Assembly: GCA_910890315.1 (NCBI GenBank)
Contig: CAJVGD010000036.1
Coordinates: 1 to 64,000, forward strand
Source: Serendipita indica DSM 11827
Taxonomy: Eukaryota; Basidiomycota; Agaricomycetes; Sebacinales; Serendipitaceae
Length of the DNA stretch: 64,000 nt
Reading direction: 5' to 3'
The stretch's first letter is position 1; every line of letters starts with the position of its first letter. The notes under the pieces were generated by a model. That model was not told where the DNA came from. It did not search any database and saw only the letters and a program-made list of their open reading frames with translations. Made by a program: the position numbers and the translations under genes. Shown piece by piece: positions 12,559 through 24,168 of the stretch.

Positions 12559-13195
12559 GTCTAGTCGCTTTTTGCCGAACTCTTATTTTTTGCATTTGAT
12601 AATGCAAAGCTCAACGTACGCGTGTACATTAGCGTCATAAACGTCAAGTTTGATAGAAGCGCCCATGTGCCGTGAGTAAAGCTTCCCATGACTTGAGCCG
12701 CGGGTTCTCTTGTGAGTTGCCCGAGTTCCTGAATGAGGCTTAAGGGCGTCGCCGGTTACATTAGTCCGACGATCGAGTTGGCTTCGTATCCTTTGGACTC
12801 TACTTGATCCCAACAAACTCGACCTCTTCGTGTTTGGTTATAGGTGACGTTATTGAGAGCCACTTTGGCGTTGGGCAGCTCTGCTCTGCCGAACATTTTG
12901 TCCACGGCAGCTTCCTCTCGCTAAACCTTGGTCGTCGACCCCGAGATCGCGGGCTAACTGTGCAAATTCTCCGAGGCGGGCCGCGCCGATTCCATCTTGG
13001 ACCTTTCCTCGACATTCTCCTCTTCTACGTCGTTGGAATTTTCAAGTCTTATTCCGACATTGTCAGCGACGCTCTTTCCCTCTCCAGTTCTGCGTCTTGC
13101 CCTCCCTTGTCTCGCTCTCTGAGCCGATGGGAAGCACTAGTCCACAGCTCAACCAACGGCTTTGAAGAAGAGAATAGGAATTTCACATCAAATTT
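12559..13195. other. No recognisable gene
   Basis: Short frames on both strands, none with a recognised domain. A minus-strand stretch near 12780-12960 can be read as several exons but its product was not recognised; it is not called. Confidence 0.4.
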
Positions 13196-15627
13196 TTGGG
13201 GGATTTTGGGGATTTTGCTCATCCTTTCATGGGCCTGTCTCGCGCCTTACTAGCGCGACTCACATTCAATCCCCCACAATCTGTCATACAACACTTTTGC
13301 CGTCAAATATCCCGCTTAACGATCACAAATACGAGCTTTCGTCGGTCACATTCGCACTCGCTCGTCGCCCCCGACTTTGTGCTTACTGCTCGCGATGCGA
13401 CAAACTCGGGGCTACCCCCCGGGATCTCTACCGTCCGAGAACTCGAGTGGATGGTGTTTCGTCATAATGCATTTTACTATGTACGTCTCCTGGCGACTTC
13501 TCAACTCTATTTTGACGGTCCCTTTCTCGGTCTAGGCCGTAGCCGCCTTGTTCACTCTGCTCATCTACGAATACTGTATCACGTTGTATGTATTACTCAC
13601 ACCGGCTTACGTACACAACTCACTCATCGTTGCAGCCACAAAGAGGTTCAATTCATTTGGCGGGCCAAGTCCAAGTTTACGCTCACCAATTGCCTCTTCT
13701 TCCTCAACCGATACCTCCCCATCTTTCGTGCCGGCATCTTTCTCTTCTTCTCCTTTTTCCCTCCTAGCAACCCACGAACATGTACACGCTTTACGGACAT
13801 CAATTCTTGGTGCACGATGCTCTCCGTTGCCACGGTTGAAAGTACGCCGCCCTCTTCTTCTGTGATTTTTCACTCACCCGTCTTTCTAGTACTCATGTAG
13901 GTTGCCTGTACATCCCGCGAATGCGCTAATGATGCATAGGCTTGTTCGCACTTGGGCATTGTACTCAAAGTCGCGCAAGGTGGGAATCATACTTCTCGCT
14001 GTATGGCTGGTAGCGCTGGGAGGATGCGTCGTTGTCGTCAAATCCTCTATCAAAGTACGTTGTCAAAATCCTCTTCAAGCTCGCCCTAATTTCTCCTAGC
14101 CGATTCCTGGGGTCATTCCTCTCGACCCCATCTATATCAATCCTTGCGACAGACCGTCGCCCTATAAGTATTTTATCACTGTGAGTGGTTTTCTGTGACT
14201 AGATCTGGTGACCGACAGCCGTTAGTATGTCATCGTGCTCTGTTTCGAACTGTTTAGCTTTATCATCATGATGGTCCGCATCAACTCTCTTGCATCCAGA
14301 ACACCATCTACCAATGTCCGCGGCCGTGTACGGAGGAGTGCACGGCCTCTTATCCCGACCATCCAGAAGCATGGTCTCTACTACTTTACCTGCGTTGTTT
14401 GTGAGTGATCTTCATTGCTGGTGCGACTAGTGGCTCACATAACCTCAGGTGTGATGACTCTCAACGTCGTGGCGTCCTTTTCGAAATCCCTGTCGAGAGT
14501 AGTCATCAACGCGGGGTATGTCCCTATAGAATCTTTCTATCTAAACACTGACGTGGGATAGCATGGGCCCGATTATTGCCTCCATTGCGTGTAACCGAGT
14601 CATCTTCGCCTTGCATGGTCTATACACCGAGATAGACCATGGTCCACGCTCGGCAATATCTTCCTTCAAAACCGCCAAACCTCCGAGCGGAAATCAGAAC
14701 CATCTCCATGTCGCAGATAGCGGCCCCAGCGAGACGTCGATTAAATACGACGACGAAGACATTGCGCGAACTCGACAGGACCTCACAACGAGGGACCTCG
14801 GAGTCAACGAGTACCGTAGACCCAGCCTGCCAAACGACCTTCACGAGATGGAGGCTGAAGGGTATGCGGAGAAGGGAAATACATCGTCTGGTTCACCAAA
14901 AGATGGCGTCCTTTCGCCCAACTCAATCTCCAACTTTTCTGCTCGGCCGCAGTTACCTCTCCACGGCCACCATACAAGCTGGAGCACCACCCAAAGCTCC
15001 AAAGAGTTTACAAGTGACTCGAAGAGTACGAGCATTCTCCATCGTTCACGGTCAACTGCGCCAACGATCGATTCACAAACGCCGCTTCATCGCGCCACGA
15101 GTTCCGACGCGCATTTACCCAAGTTGAATTCTCCATTGCCCCCTTTGGAGACTGGGGGACGAGAGTCGTCGCGTGGTCATAGGAGCTCGTCATCGTTTGG
15201 GACTGTCGTACGGTCACTTTCTCGAGGCGGTGGCCCGCGGTCACCCATCATGCGCGTATTTACGCGCTCTACGCATGCGGGTGATGTTACAGTCCAGCTC
15301 CGAATCGGGATCCTGGAGCAATGGAAGCTGGACTTGGGACGGAGATGTCTTCTGGAGAATCGTCGACGGGCGGCAAGCGTCCTCCATGGTGGCAACGTAA
15401 TGTTACTCCCAAGCGAGATGAAGAGTTGGAGACAAAGGCAAAGGATAAAGGTGTCGTCAAGGGTCGACCAAGAGGTCGGGAGCGACACCCGCTGGATCAT
15501 CAGTATGAGATGGATACGATTCTTACCGGTGGTTCTGGAGATGTCTCGGGGTCTGGAGCCCTACGGAGACGCAGATTCGACCGTTGGAGATATCTCAGAT
15601 GATGGACGAAGAGAGCCAGGCACTTGA
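13196..15627 (+). CDS. DUF6533-domain membrane protein with long disordered tail
   Basis: Exons join to LEWMVFRHNAFYY, then AVAALFTLLIYEYCITF, HKEVQFIWRAKSKFTLTN and CLFFLNRYLPIF, the DUF6533 signature (EVxxIW...NRY). Further helices follow: SWCTMLSVATVE, then (after two short introns around 13850-13940) LVRTWALYSKS and LLAVWLVALGGCVVVV; PIPGVIPLDPIYINPC is an extracellular loop; YVIVLCFELFSFIIMMVR and YYFTCVVCVMTLNVVASF are later helices; MGPIIASIACNRVIFALHGL ends the membrane part near 14620. About 330 Ser/Pro-rich residues follow. Introns at about 14055-14100, 14181-14225, 14402-14448 and 14517-14562. Both ends are uncertain: translation may start at 13196 or at the Met near 13452, and the last 100 codons may lie in another frame after an unseen intron. 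Confidence 0.75.
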
Positions 15628-15904
15628 TGCGCCGCGGCGGCATTCACCCACAGGTTAACGATAATAATAATGTTCATATTGATGTAGGTTTATAATACAC
15701 AGGAAGCTACATTCATTATAATACCCAGATGAGCGCGTGTATCCCACGAGTAATGCTATCGCAAACCATTGCTGGGTGGAAATGTGATATTTAGCGGATA
15801 TTGAGTATGAGATACACACTCCAATCCATAGAAGCCATATAAGCTACTTTGCTATTGGTATCATGATTTTGGCGTGACTTCATCCAAGGACTTCCATGCG
15901 TGTA
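15628..15904. other. Convergent 3' intergenic region
   Basis: Lies between two genes that end toward each other; A/T-rich, no frame or repeat of note. Confidence 0.5.
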
Positions 15905-18900
15905 TCAAGCGCTTTCTCTCTCCAACGCGGCGGCCTCTTCTAATTTTCCACGAGCTCGTAGCGTAGATGCAAGGTTGCCCATTGCCGTAATGGTGTCTGG
16001 ATGGCGTCGTCCATGTAGCTCAATACGCATATCAAGCACCTCTCGTTCCAGCTTCTCAGCCTCGTCCAGCTGACCACGAGCCCACAGTATAGCTGCAAGT
16101 TCGCCCATTGCCCTGACGGTGTCTGGATGGCGTCGTCCATGTAGCTCAATACGCATATCAAGCACCTCTCGTTCCAGCTTCTCAGCCTCGTCCAGCTGAC
16201 CACGAGCATGTAGCGTAGCTGCAAGGTTGGCCATTGCCCTGACGGTGTCTGGATGGCGTCGTCCATGTAGCTCAATACGCATATCAAGCACCTCTCGTTC
16301 CAGCTTCTCAGCCTCGTCCAGCTGACCACGAGCATGTAGCGTAGCTGCAAGTTGCCCATTGCCCTGACGGTGTCTGGATGGCGTCGTCCATGTAGCTCAA
16401 TACGCATATCAAGCACCTCTCGTTCCAGCCTCTCAGCCTCGTCCAGCTGACCACGAGCTCGTAGCATAGCTGCAAGGTTGCCCATTGCCTTGACGGTGTC
16501 TGGATGCCGTCGTCCATGTAGCTCAATACGCATATCAAGCACCTCTCGTTTCAGCTTCTCAGCCTTGTCCAGCTGACCACGAGCATGTAGCGTAGCTGCA
16601 AGGTTGCCCATTGCCTTGACGGTGTCTGGATGGCGTCGTCCATGTAGCTCAATACGCATATCAAGCACCTCTCGTTCCAGCTTCTCAGCCTCGTCCAGCT
16701 GACCACGAGCATGTAGCGTAGCTGCAAGGTTGCCCATTGCCTTGACGGTGTCTGGATGGCGTCGTCCATGTAGCTCAATACGCATATCAAGCACCTCTCG
16801 TTCCAGCTTCTCAGCCTCGTCCAGCTGACCACAAGCCCGTAGCGTAGCTGCAAGGTTGCCCATTGCCCTGATGGTGTCTGGATGGCGTCGTCCATGTAGC
16901 TCAATACGCATATCAAGCACCTCTCGTTCCAGCTTCTCAGCCTCGTCCAGCTGACCACGAGCCCATAGCGTAGCTGCAAGGTTGCCCATTGCCTTGACGG
17001 TGTCTGGATGGCGTCGTCCATGTAGCTCAATACGCATATCAAGCACCTCTCGTTCCAGCTTCTCAGCCTTGTCCAGCTGACCACGAGCTCGTAGCGTAGC
17101 TGCAAGGTTGGCCATTGCCGTGACGGTGTCTGGATGGCGTTGTCCATGTAGCTCAATACGCATATCAAGCACCTCTCGTTCCAGCTTCTCAGCCTCGTCC
17201 AGCTGACCACGAGCCCATAGTGTAGCTGCAAGGTTGCCCATTGCCTTGACGGTGTCTGGATGCCGTCGTCCATGTAGCTCAATACGCATATCAAGCACCT
17301 CTCGTTCCAGCTTCTCAGCCTTGTCCAGCTGACCATGAGCTCGTAGCGTAGCTGCAAGGTTGGCCATTGCCGTGACGGTGTCTGGATGGCGTTGTCCATG
17401 TAGCTCAATACGCATATCAAGCACCTCTCGTTCCAGCTTCTCAGCCTCGTCCAGCTGACCACAAGCCCATAGTGTAGTTGCAAGTTCGCCCATTGCTGTG
17501 ACGGCGGCTGGATGGCGTCGTCCATGTAGCTCAATATACATATCAAGTACCTCTTGGCCCAGCTGTTCAGCTTCCTGCAGTCCACCATCTAGTCTTGCTA
17601 CCTTGGCAATTTCTAACATTATCCACAATGAATCAGACTGGTGACCATCCATCTCCTTGACTGTGGGAAGTGCAAACTGTAATAGTTTATGGCATGCCTT
17701 CCAGATCCCCAGTGAATCGTAGATCTCGTAGAATGCCAGGGCATGTGCGATACTTGCTGTCTTTAATGACCAAGGAAGGGCATCAATGTGTGATAGCAGT
17801 TGCCAATACTGGGCATTGCTCTCATTTGAGTGCCGTGTAGCTCCAAGCAAAAGCTGACTAGCCATGCTTATAAAGATTTTTGCAGTATCTCCAAGAGAAT
17901 CCGTGATGTATCTCTGAAGGAGTGGATGAATCGAGTAGAAGATACTTCCAGAGTCGTCGGTGAGTGTATTGATAAAAGAGGCTCGCTGTGCGGCATCAAT
18001 CAAGTCCTGGAACGAAATCTCATCCCAAGTCGATCCAAGAATCTCCTCGAGGTTGGAAATAATAGCCGTGTCACCCTCCGGCGGAGGATAATTCTCTAGA
18101 ATCGTGCGAGCAGTAAAGCCTGAGTTGGTCGAAACCTTGAAAAGAGCCTTTGGAATGCCCGTATGGTGGAAATATGCACAAATCTTCAGCAGGTCCTGTG
18201 TCTTGTTTGGCAGCTGATGGAACGAAAGATCGAACGCTGCATATGTTGAATACGCGTATTTAGCGCCCTTAACTGGACGTTCTCGCATAAGTCGATCTCG
18301 ATGATCTCGAAGAGTGGCGAGATAGCTGCTGAGTTGACGAGTTTTGAAGATATATGCGCCCGCTTGGGTTATTGCAAGTGCTAGCGCACCTAGCTCTCGC
18401 ACAATCTCCAGAGATGCTTCGTTGGACGTAGGCGTGATATTGGCAACCTTGTGAAGGAGGTCGACGGCCTCGCTTTCTGCTAGACCACCGATGTGAATCG
18501 CGCCATCTGGCGCGTACTCTGTGCACTCCTGGTTTCTTGTCGTGATCAAGGTTGCTCCATTGGGAGAATTAGGGATGTATGGGTCAAGGTCGAGCTTTGG
18601 TGAGTCCGCATTATCGAAGAATAGCAACCACCCTCTTGCCACGCCCTCGAGATAGGCAACAGTATCCTCCCATGTTGAATTGGCGTATTCAGGACCGATT
18701 GCACGGATTGCGCGTTGTAAGTCGGCCTCAAGCTGTTCCTTGCTGGTGGCGTCGACGATGATTATCCGATCAAAGCTTGGAAAATATGAGACAGGCTGCA
18801 AATTATAGCGTCTCTCATACCTTTTGCCGTGTTGTCTGATCCAATTTGCCGCAAGCTGAGTCTTGCCGGCTCCTCCTATTCCATGTAGAATACAGCGTGG

Positions 18901-20286
18901 CTGATGACGCTTCTCGCCACTAGGAAGAAGCAACTGGGTCATTCTCGACTGGATCTCTGGACGCTCGATATAGTTCCTCGAGACGGCGGGGGGAGGCTTT
19001 GGTAGGTTGGTTTTGGGTGACGAAGTCGGCACGCCTTGCTTAGTAGCTGGAAGGGTTTTAGCAACAGATTAGAATTGCGTGTCTCACAAACCTCGAACAG
19101 CATCCTCTAGAGACCATTTCTTTTCTATCGAGCTAGGTGCTTCTTTCATCCAGTCTTTGAGATACGTCAGAACACACCGATAGTCGCCCTGAGTCCTGTT
19201 GAGGAACTTGACCATCTGGCAATGGTCAGCGCGAAGTCCCTCTTGAGTCGCTTGCCGATCGCCGGCAAGAGTAGCTGCTTGCCGCGGTACAATCTACACA
19301 AAGGTCAGAGGTCGCAAGATCACATATTGAGACCTCTTGCCAATTCTTGTCGCCCTCCAAAGATAGGAGTCGCATACTCCTCGTAAAAGCAGACAGCATT
19401 GACCGTCTCACTAGCCAACAGATACTGTTTCTGTATATTCTCTAGCTCTGATGAGTTTTCCTGGAGATGCTGGAGGATGATATCTGTTGTCTTCATGTAG
19501 ACTGACAGAAGTTGGTTCACGATTTGCAAGAGTGCGACGCCGTTTGTGCCCGAGTGGGGAGTCCCAAAGAAGAGAATGCCATGAGTCGAGACGAGGATAT
19601 CATGGTAATGGCTTTTCGAGTTTGAGCCATGAGCATGGCAGATAATAAGTGCCTGAGAGGGACTTAGCGTAATCTCGTTATTTACGACGCCACCAACCTG
19701 CTTCAGAATGATACCACCAAGACTATGGGCTACGAAGAGAATCGGCCGCTGAAGGGGAATTGAGCCGCATACCCGATGAAGAAACCAAACTTACTCGAGG
19801 AGCACCATTGCGTTCTCTTGAGAGCTCCTGAATGAACTTTTCGGCATGTCCGTATATCGTATTCGTTGAGACGCATTCCCGGCTGCGAGTATCCGCATCA
19901 TATCCATATGTGAGCACTCGTGCCTTGGGTAAATCGAGTGGTAAGAGGTCACGAAGCCACAAAATCCTAGTACTATTCGTCCCTGCCGTCCATGTCTTTT
20001 CTCTGTGACCGTCCAAGCCATGGATGGCGACGATGCTGGTACCAATAGTCAGTGCGGCGAGCACGTGTGACACAAAGATGGCCTACTCGACGTCGGGATC
20101 AGACCCAGTTGCAAGTTCCAGGAATCCATGATCATCTGTTTTCGACTTTGGGTGCGGGCTCGAGCCCCGGCTGCGTTCTGCCATGCCGCTGGAACGACTC
20201 GAGTCGGGGGCGTCAATTTGGGACGCTTTGGAGGAGCGAAACCCGCTCTTGATGCGTGATAAGAAATCTGATTTGTGCTTGCTCAT
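15905..20286 (-). CDS. Alpha/beta-hydrolase - NB-ARC - TPR STAND receptor
   Basis: Exon 1 (20286-20087, MSKHKSDFLSRIKSGFRSS) splices to an exon at 20035 reading IVAIHGLDGHREKTW; the lipase-like domain continues with FVAHSLGG (intact GxSxG-type elbow near 19720) and FFGTPHSGTNG. After introns, one apparently of GC-AG type near 19330, comes AVSRNYIERPEIQSRM and the NB-ARC: P-loop GIGGAGKT near 18870, Walker B-like WLLFFDNAD, TTRN, and a helical region with HPLLQRYI. Thirteen 42-residue kinesin-light-chain-like TPR units fill the C-terminus (17547-15908), ending LEEAAALERESA at 15905. One base is missing in unit 10 near 16350, which shifts the frame; otherwise reading is open. The N-terminal hydrolase is the same type as in the NACHT-WD40 gene at 1885. 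Expected role: cytoplasmic sensor; TPRs as ligand-binding surface (family knowledge). Confidence 0.88.
15908..17547 (-). repeat. 13 tandem 126-bp TPR units
   Basis: Each unit encodes LDMRIELHGRRHPDTV, then AMGNLAATL with variable flanks, then ARGQLDEAEKLEREV. Units differ mainly at K/R/T before AM, G/A after it, and W/H/R before ARG. DNA identity between neighbours is very high apart from unit 1 (nearest the NB-ARC) and unit 13. Unit 10 lacks one G near 16350. Confidence 0.95.
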
Positions 20287-21502
20287 CGGTGGTTGGGAAT
20301 CAAGTACTTGGCCAAACAGCCTGGCGTCTATAGTCGACCCACAAGGCAGTGAATGGGCTTGATTTATCCTTGATAAGCACGCTCGTCGATTGACCATTGT
20401 GGAGGCTATCTAATGAAAGCAATCTCGTTCAAAAGTGTATGTCTAGTTTACAATTAGTCGAGACTCACGGGTCGCTGAGTCCAAGAAACCCACTTCGGAG
20501 CCGTTGCGAGTAAGAAGTCTATTGCATCATCGCGTCGTCATATCCGAGCAGACTCATGTTCTCGTATGCCATCGTCTCGTCCTTGGTAACAAGTTTGGCA
20601 TTGTAGTCTAGACGTCCTGAAAGTTGGTGTGGTCGAACACCAATGAGGTGCTCCTTTATGAAGGCAGGGAGTATGCTCTTGATATACATACCACCTTCCT
20701 GAACAGTAGGACTATTCAAAGGCTGCATGATATCATTCCACCGTAGTTATTTAGGTGTAGTTCCAAGTTTCGACCTGGACCACTGCCTGCCCTTGAGACA
20801 CTCTCATCTGAGAACGCGCCCAACCAGAGGATTGGATAATAGAGGCCATAATAATTGCTCAACAGGACCATCCTTTGTGTTCAATACGCGGCTGCGGCAC
20901 GTCTGACCTTGCCTTTGGCACTTGGGACGAATTATCGGAGATTCTATTCCGGTACAGTGTTGAAATAGCCTAGTGTGCTGCGTTATGCAAACTCTTCATC
21001 GTCTACATCATGAACGGCCGCATTTTGGACGCCCTTGAATTGCACCCAAGAAGCAAATGAGATCAGATTTGGAGTATGACCTTGTTCCTCTTTTTATATC
21101 TGCTTCTAATAGTCTGGCGAGCTCTTCGGCAGACTCAAGTGACCACCCGCCGGCCGTTTCGAAGCATCTACGCATCCGACGGCACCCTGATCCATGCGAA
21201 ACCTACGCAACTTACGAAATACTTCGAGAAGACGCATTGGAGGTACATCGCGAAACAATGTCTTTTGGCCATGTGTGCGGGGGTTCGACTTGGGACTCGA
21301 CGATTTAAAACCCCGGCAGGTGTGGCTGCCGATGGCTGAGGCCGGCTCGCGATACGGCAACTCTATTCAATTTGCCTGCTTTAAACGGACGCGGGCCATC
21401 GGGACAAATAAAAGGCACCGGCAGGCCAACACTCGACTGATCAGATGCTTTCCGTACGTCGTTTTTTCCACTGACCACGACACGCTGGACATTTCTCGAT
21501 AA
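20287..21502. other. Intergenic region with a small unassigned minus-strand frame
   Basis: Divergent promoter region between the NB-ARC-TPR receptor and the MFS transporter. A 69-codon minus frame at 20519-20728 (MQPLNSPTVQEGGMYIKS at its start) reads like the end of a protein but has no recognised domain or visible upstream exon. Nothing else is supported. Confidence 0.4.
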
Positions 21503-23796
21503 ATGGACGCCAATTCCCATGCGACCGGAGCGTCCAGCAGCTCACAAGAGACGCCCGAGACGATGCCTGTCCGCACTCATCATTCAGAGGAACTCGACGA
21601 AAAGCTGGCAATGTATCTCGAGGAAAAGAGACAGAACAGCACCTCGAGCCAACCGTCTGCGTCTGAGAAAGCGTCTCCACAGAGCGTCATCGCGCTGCCG
21701 GAACGCTCAAACTCTTGCGGCTCCAACAACGGCAGCGTTGCAAGCCCACCAGCACAACCTTACCGTGGTCAAGGGACAAAGGAAGATCCATATATAGTCG
21801 ACTGGGATGCAGACGATCCAGCCGATCCATACAATTGGTCGCGGAGCCGTCGGTGGCTTCTCACGGGCCAGGTAAAGTCCTACGTTCGGTGCCCTGTTCT
21901 ATGGTTGACGAGGCTCAGCTTGCGTTCGGGACTCTTTGCATAACCCTGGGTTCCTCGTCGTATTCCGGTGCCATCCCTCGCGCAAAGAAAGAGTTACACA
22001 TGACCAACGCCGTCGCAATTCTCCCCATTTCAGTTTACGTCTTCGGGTTTGCATTAGGGTGAGCTAGGCCCTCGCCTCGTGCGGGACCGTTGGACTGACG
22101 AGCCGGTCTAGGCCCCTCGTTTTTGCCCCCCTGAGTGAGGTGAGTATTCGTTACTGGCGACGTTCATTTTGGATTACCGACCTGCCCTTGTTCCTCGGTA
22201 GCTCTACGGCCGGGTACGTTTTCAGTGCTGTATATTCGGCATAGTTGACCCTGACGGTACTCTATCCTAATAGAGGCGCATCTTTCTGTGCTCGTTCCTT
22301 CCATTTTTCCTATTCCAAATACCTTGTGCGCTGGCGCCAAACCAGTATGTGCTCGTGGTGTTTCGGTTCCTCGCAGGTGTCTTTGGGTCGAGCCCCTTGA
22401 GCAACGGCGCTGGCGCTCTAGCGGATATCTGGCCAGCAAGCCAACGAGGAGTAGCTGCCAGCATCTACAGCAGTGGGCCGTGGTTTGGACCCAGTACGTA
22501 TTTTACCTAGAAGGATGCCCGCGACTCATTTTGCTTTCAGTCATGGGTCCTATGGTCGGAGTACGCATATCAAACGTTCATCGTCGCCCTGCTGACCATG
22601 TTACAGGGATTTCTGATCCGTACTCCTCCGGGCTGGCGTATGGTCTTCTGGATCATCTTCATGATCGCCGCAATCCCTTCGTTCCTGGGTATCTTCTACA
22701 TGCCCGAAACGGTGAGTGGCCTGCCAGTACGTCGCTATTTATCGTACTTACGTGTTGTCTAGTATGCTCCGGTTCTATTGCGTAGGCGTGCGCAAAAGCT
22801 TTATGAAGAGAGCGCCAGGACGGTTCACTATGTATCAAAGTACGATACTGGCCGCAGAGAGACGCCCATGCAAAAGATATCCAGCAACATGCGACGTCCA
22901 TTTGGTCAGTTTAGCCCACCTGGTTGACGTTGGCTGACCGTATCCGCTCTTTAGTCTTTCTCTTCACCGAGCCGATCGTTGCATTGTTCTCTCTGTGGGT
23001 CGGTGTACTCTATGGATCTCTCTACGCCACCTTTATCGCGTTTCCTTTCGTCTTCCAACGGGAGCGACACTGGTACGCATGGCAGACTGGTCTCACCTTC
23101 TTGGGCATGGGCGTCGGCGTCATTTTTGGCAATATTCTCGCACCCTTTAACAATAAGCTATACAATCGTATTGCAGCAAAGCAACCTAATGGCAAGGCTA
23201 GCCCGGAGGAACGCTTATTGCAGGGTATGCTTGGAGGTGTCCTCGTTCCCATTGGATTATTTTGGTTCGCATGGTATGTAAGATCACTTCCTCGGTGCGT
23301 GGTCTTCTAACGAGTTGCTAGGTCGACGCATCCTAATGTTCACTTCATGGTTCCAATTCTCTCTGGCATTCCCTTTGGGATGGGGACGCTCATGGTCTTT
23401 GCTGCCGTCGTTGCATATCTCATGGACACGTACCAGACATTTACCGCATCTGCCATTGCCGCGACTGTCGTCCTGCGTTCTATACTCGGGGCACTCTTCC
23501 CGCTGTTCACGTCTGGTCTGTTTGTGCGGATAGGAACCCAATGGGGAGCGAGTGTGTTTGCATTTCTTGCACTAGCGTGCATGCCTCTTCCGTTTATTTT
23601 CTATGTGCGTGGTGCTGTTTACTCTCTTGCTCGACAAGGCCTGACCTTTTTCTAGTTCTTTGGGCATAGGATACGTATGAATTCGCGCATCGCTCGTCAG
23701 TTTGCCATTGCGCAGCTGCAGCAACAACAGCGTGCGACTAATAGATCGAAACAGCCGTCTCGCAATCCCAGTCTCCGCAACCCGAGCCAAGTCTAG
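21503..23796 (+). CDS. MFS transporter, DHA1-like (12-helix drug/polyamine type)
   Basis: Proton-coupled plasma-membrane exporter of the major facilitator superfamily. The product has a ~110-residue cytoplasmic Ser-rich N-terminus ending in IVDWDADDPADPYNWS, a typical DHA1 lead-in, then helices split over about ten exons: LAFGTLCITLGSSSYSGAI, NAVAILPISVYVFGFALG, PLVFAPLSE plus LYGRR (the loop 2-3 motif A region), FLAGVFGSSPLSNGAGALAD, GFLIRTPPGWRMVFWIIFMI, then after the central loop EPIVALFSLWVGVLYGSLYA, GLTFLGMGVGVIFGNILAP, HFMVPILSGIPFGMGTLMVF and LRSILGALFPLFTSGLFVRI. It ends NPSLRNPSQV at 23796. Introns are 45-60 bp. No frame damage noted. Substrate cannot be told from sequence. Confidence 0.88.
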
Positions 23797-24168
23797 GCAC
23801 CCACTGTAGCATAGAGAATACATGACTTTCCAATAACTGCCGATGTCCATTTTTGTGAAGAATGGCATTACGCGCCAATCTCCGTGCCTGAGCGGAGACA
23901 AGGTTCGCCTCCTCCACGACTTTGGCTTTCTTTCCCCCGGGCGTCACGCTCGAGCAACGCGACTAGAGACGCTCCTTCTCTTCGTTTTCTTGCTCTCTTC
24001 GTTATCGTCGACGCTCCGCTCTTAGATTCTGGCACTTTAGCCATTACATTATTCTACTCTCCGGTCGTACGTTCGGGCACTAGACCACTATCTGAGAGGC
24101 TGATGCGACGTATACAAGTAGATATAGCACTATAAGATACTTATCGCTCAACAAAGTCGCTCGTTAAT
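23797..24168. other. Intergenic, no gene
   Basis: Between two co-directional genes; no convincing frame. Confidence 0.5.

Noticed and set aside
16551-17588. Minus-strand 345-codon frame in the TPR array
   Set aside because: Out-of-phase reading of the 126-bp unit (WTRLRSWNERCLICVLSYMD repeats); the neighbouring frame is the TPR protein.
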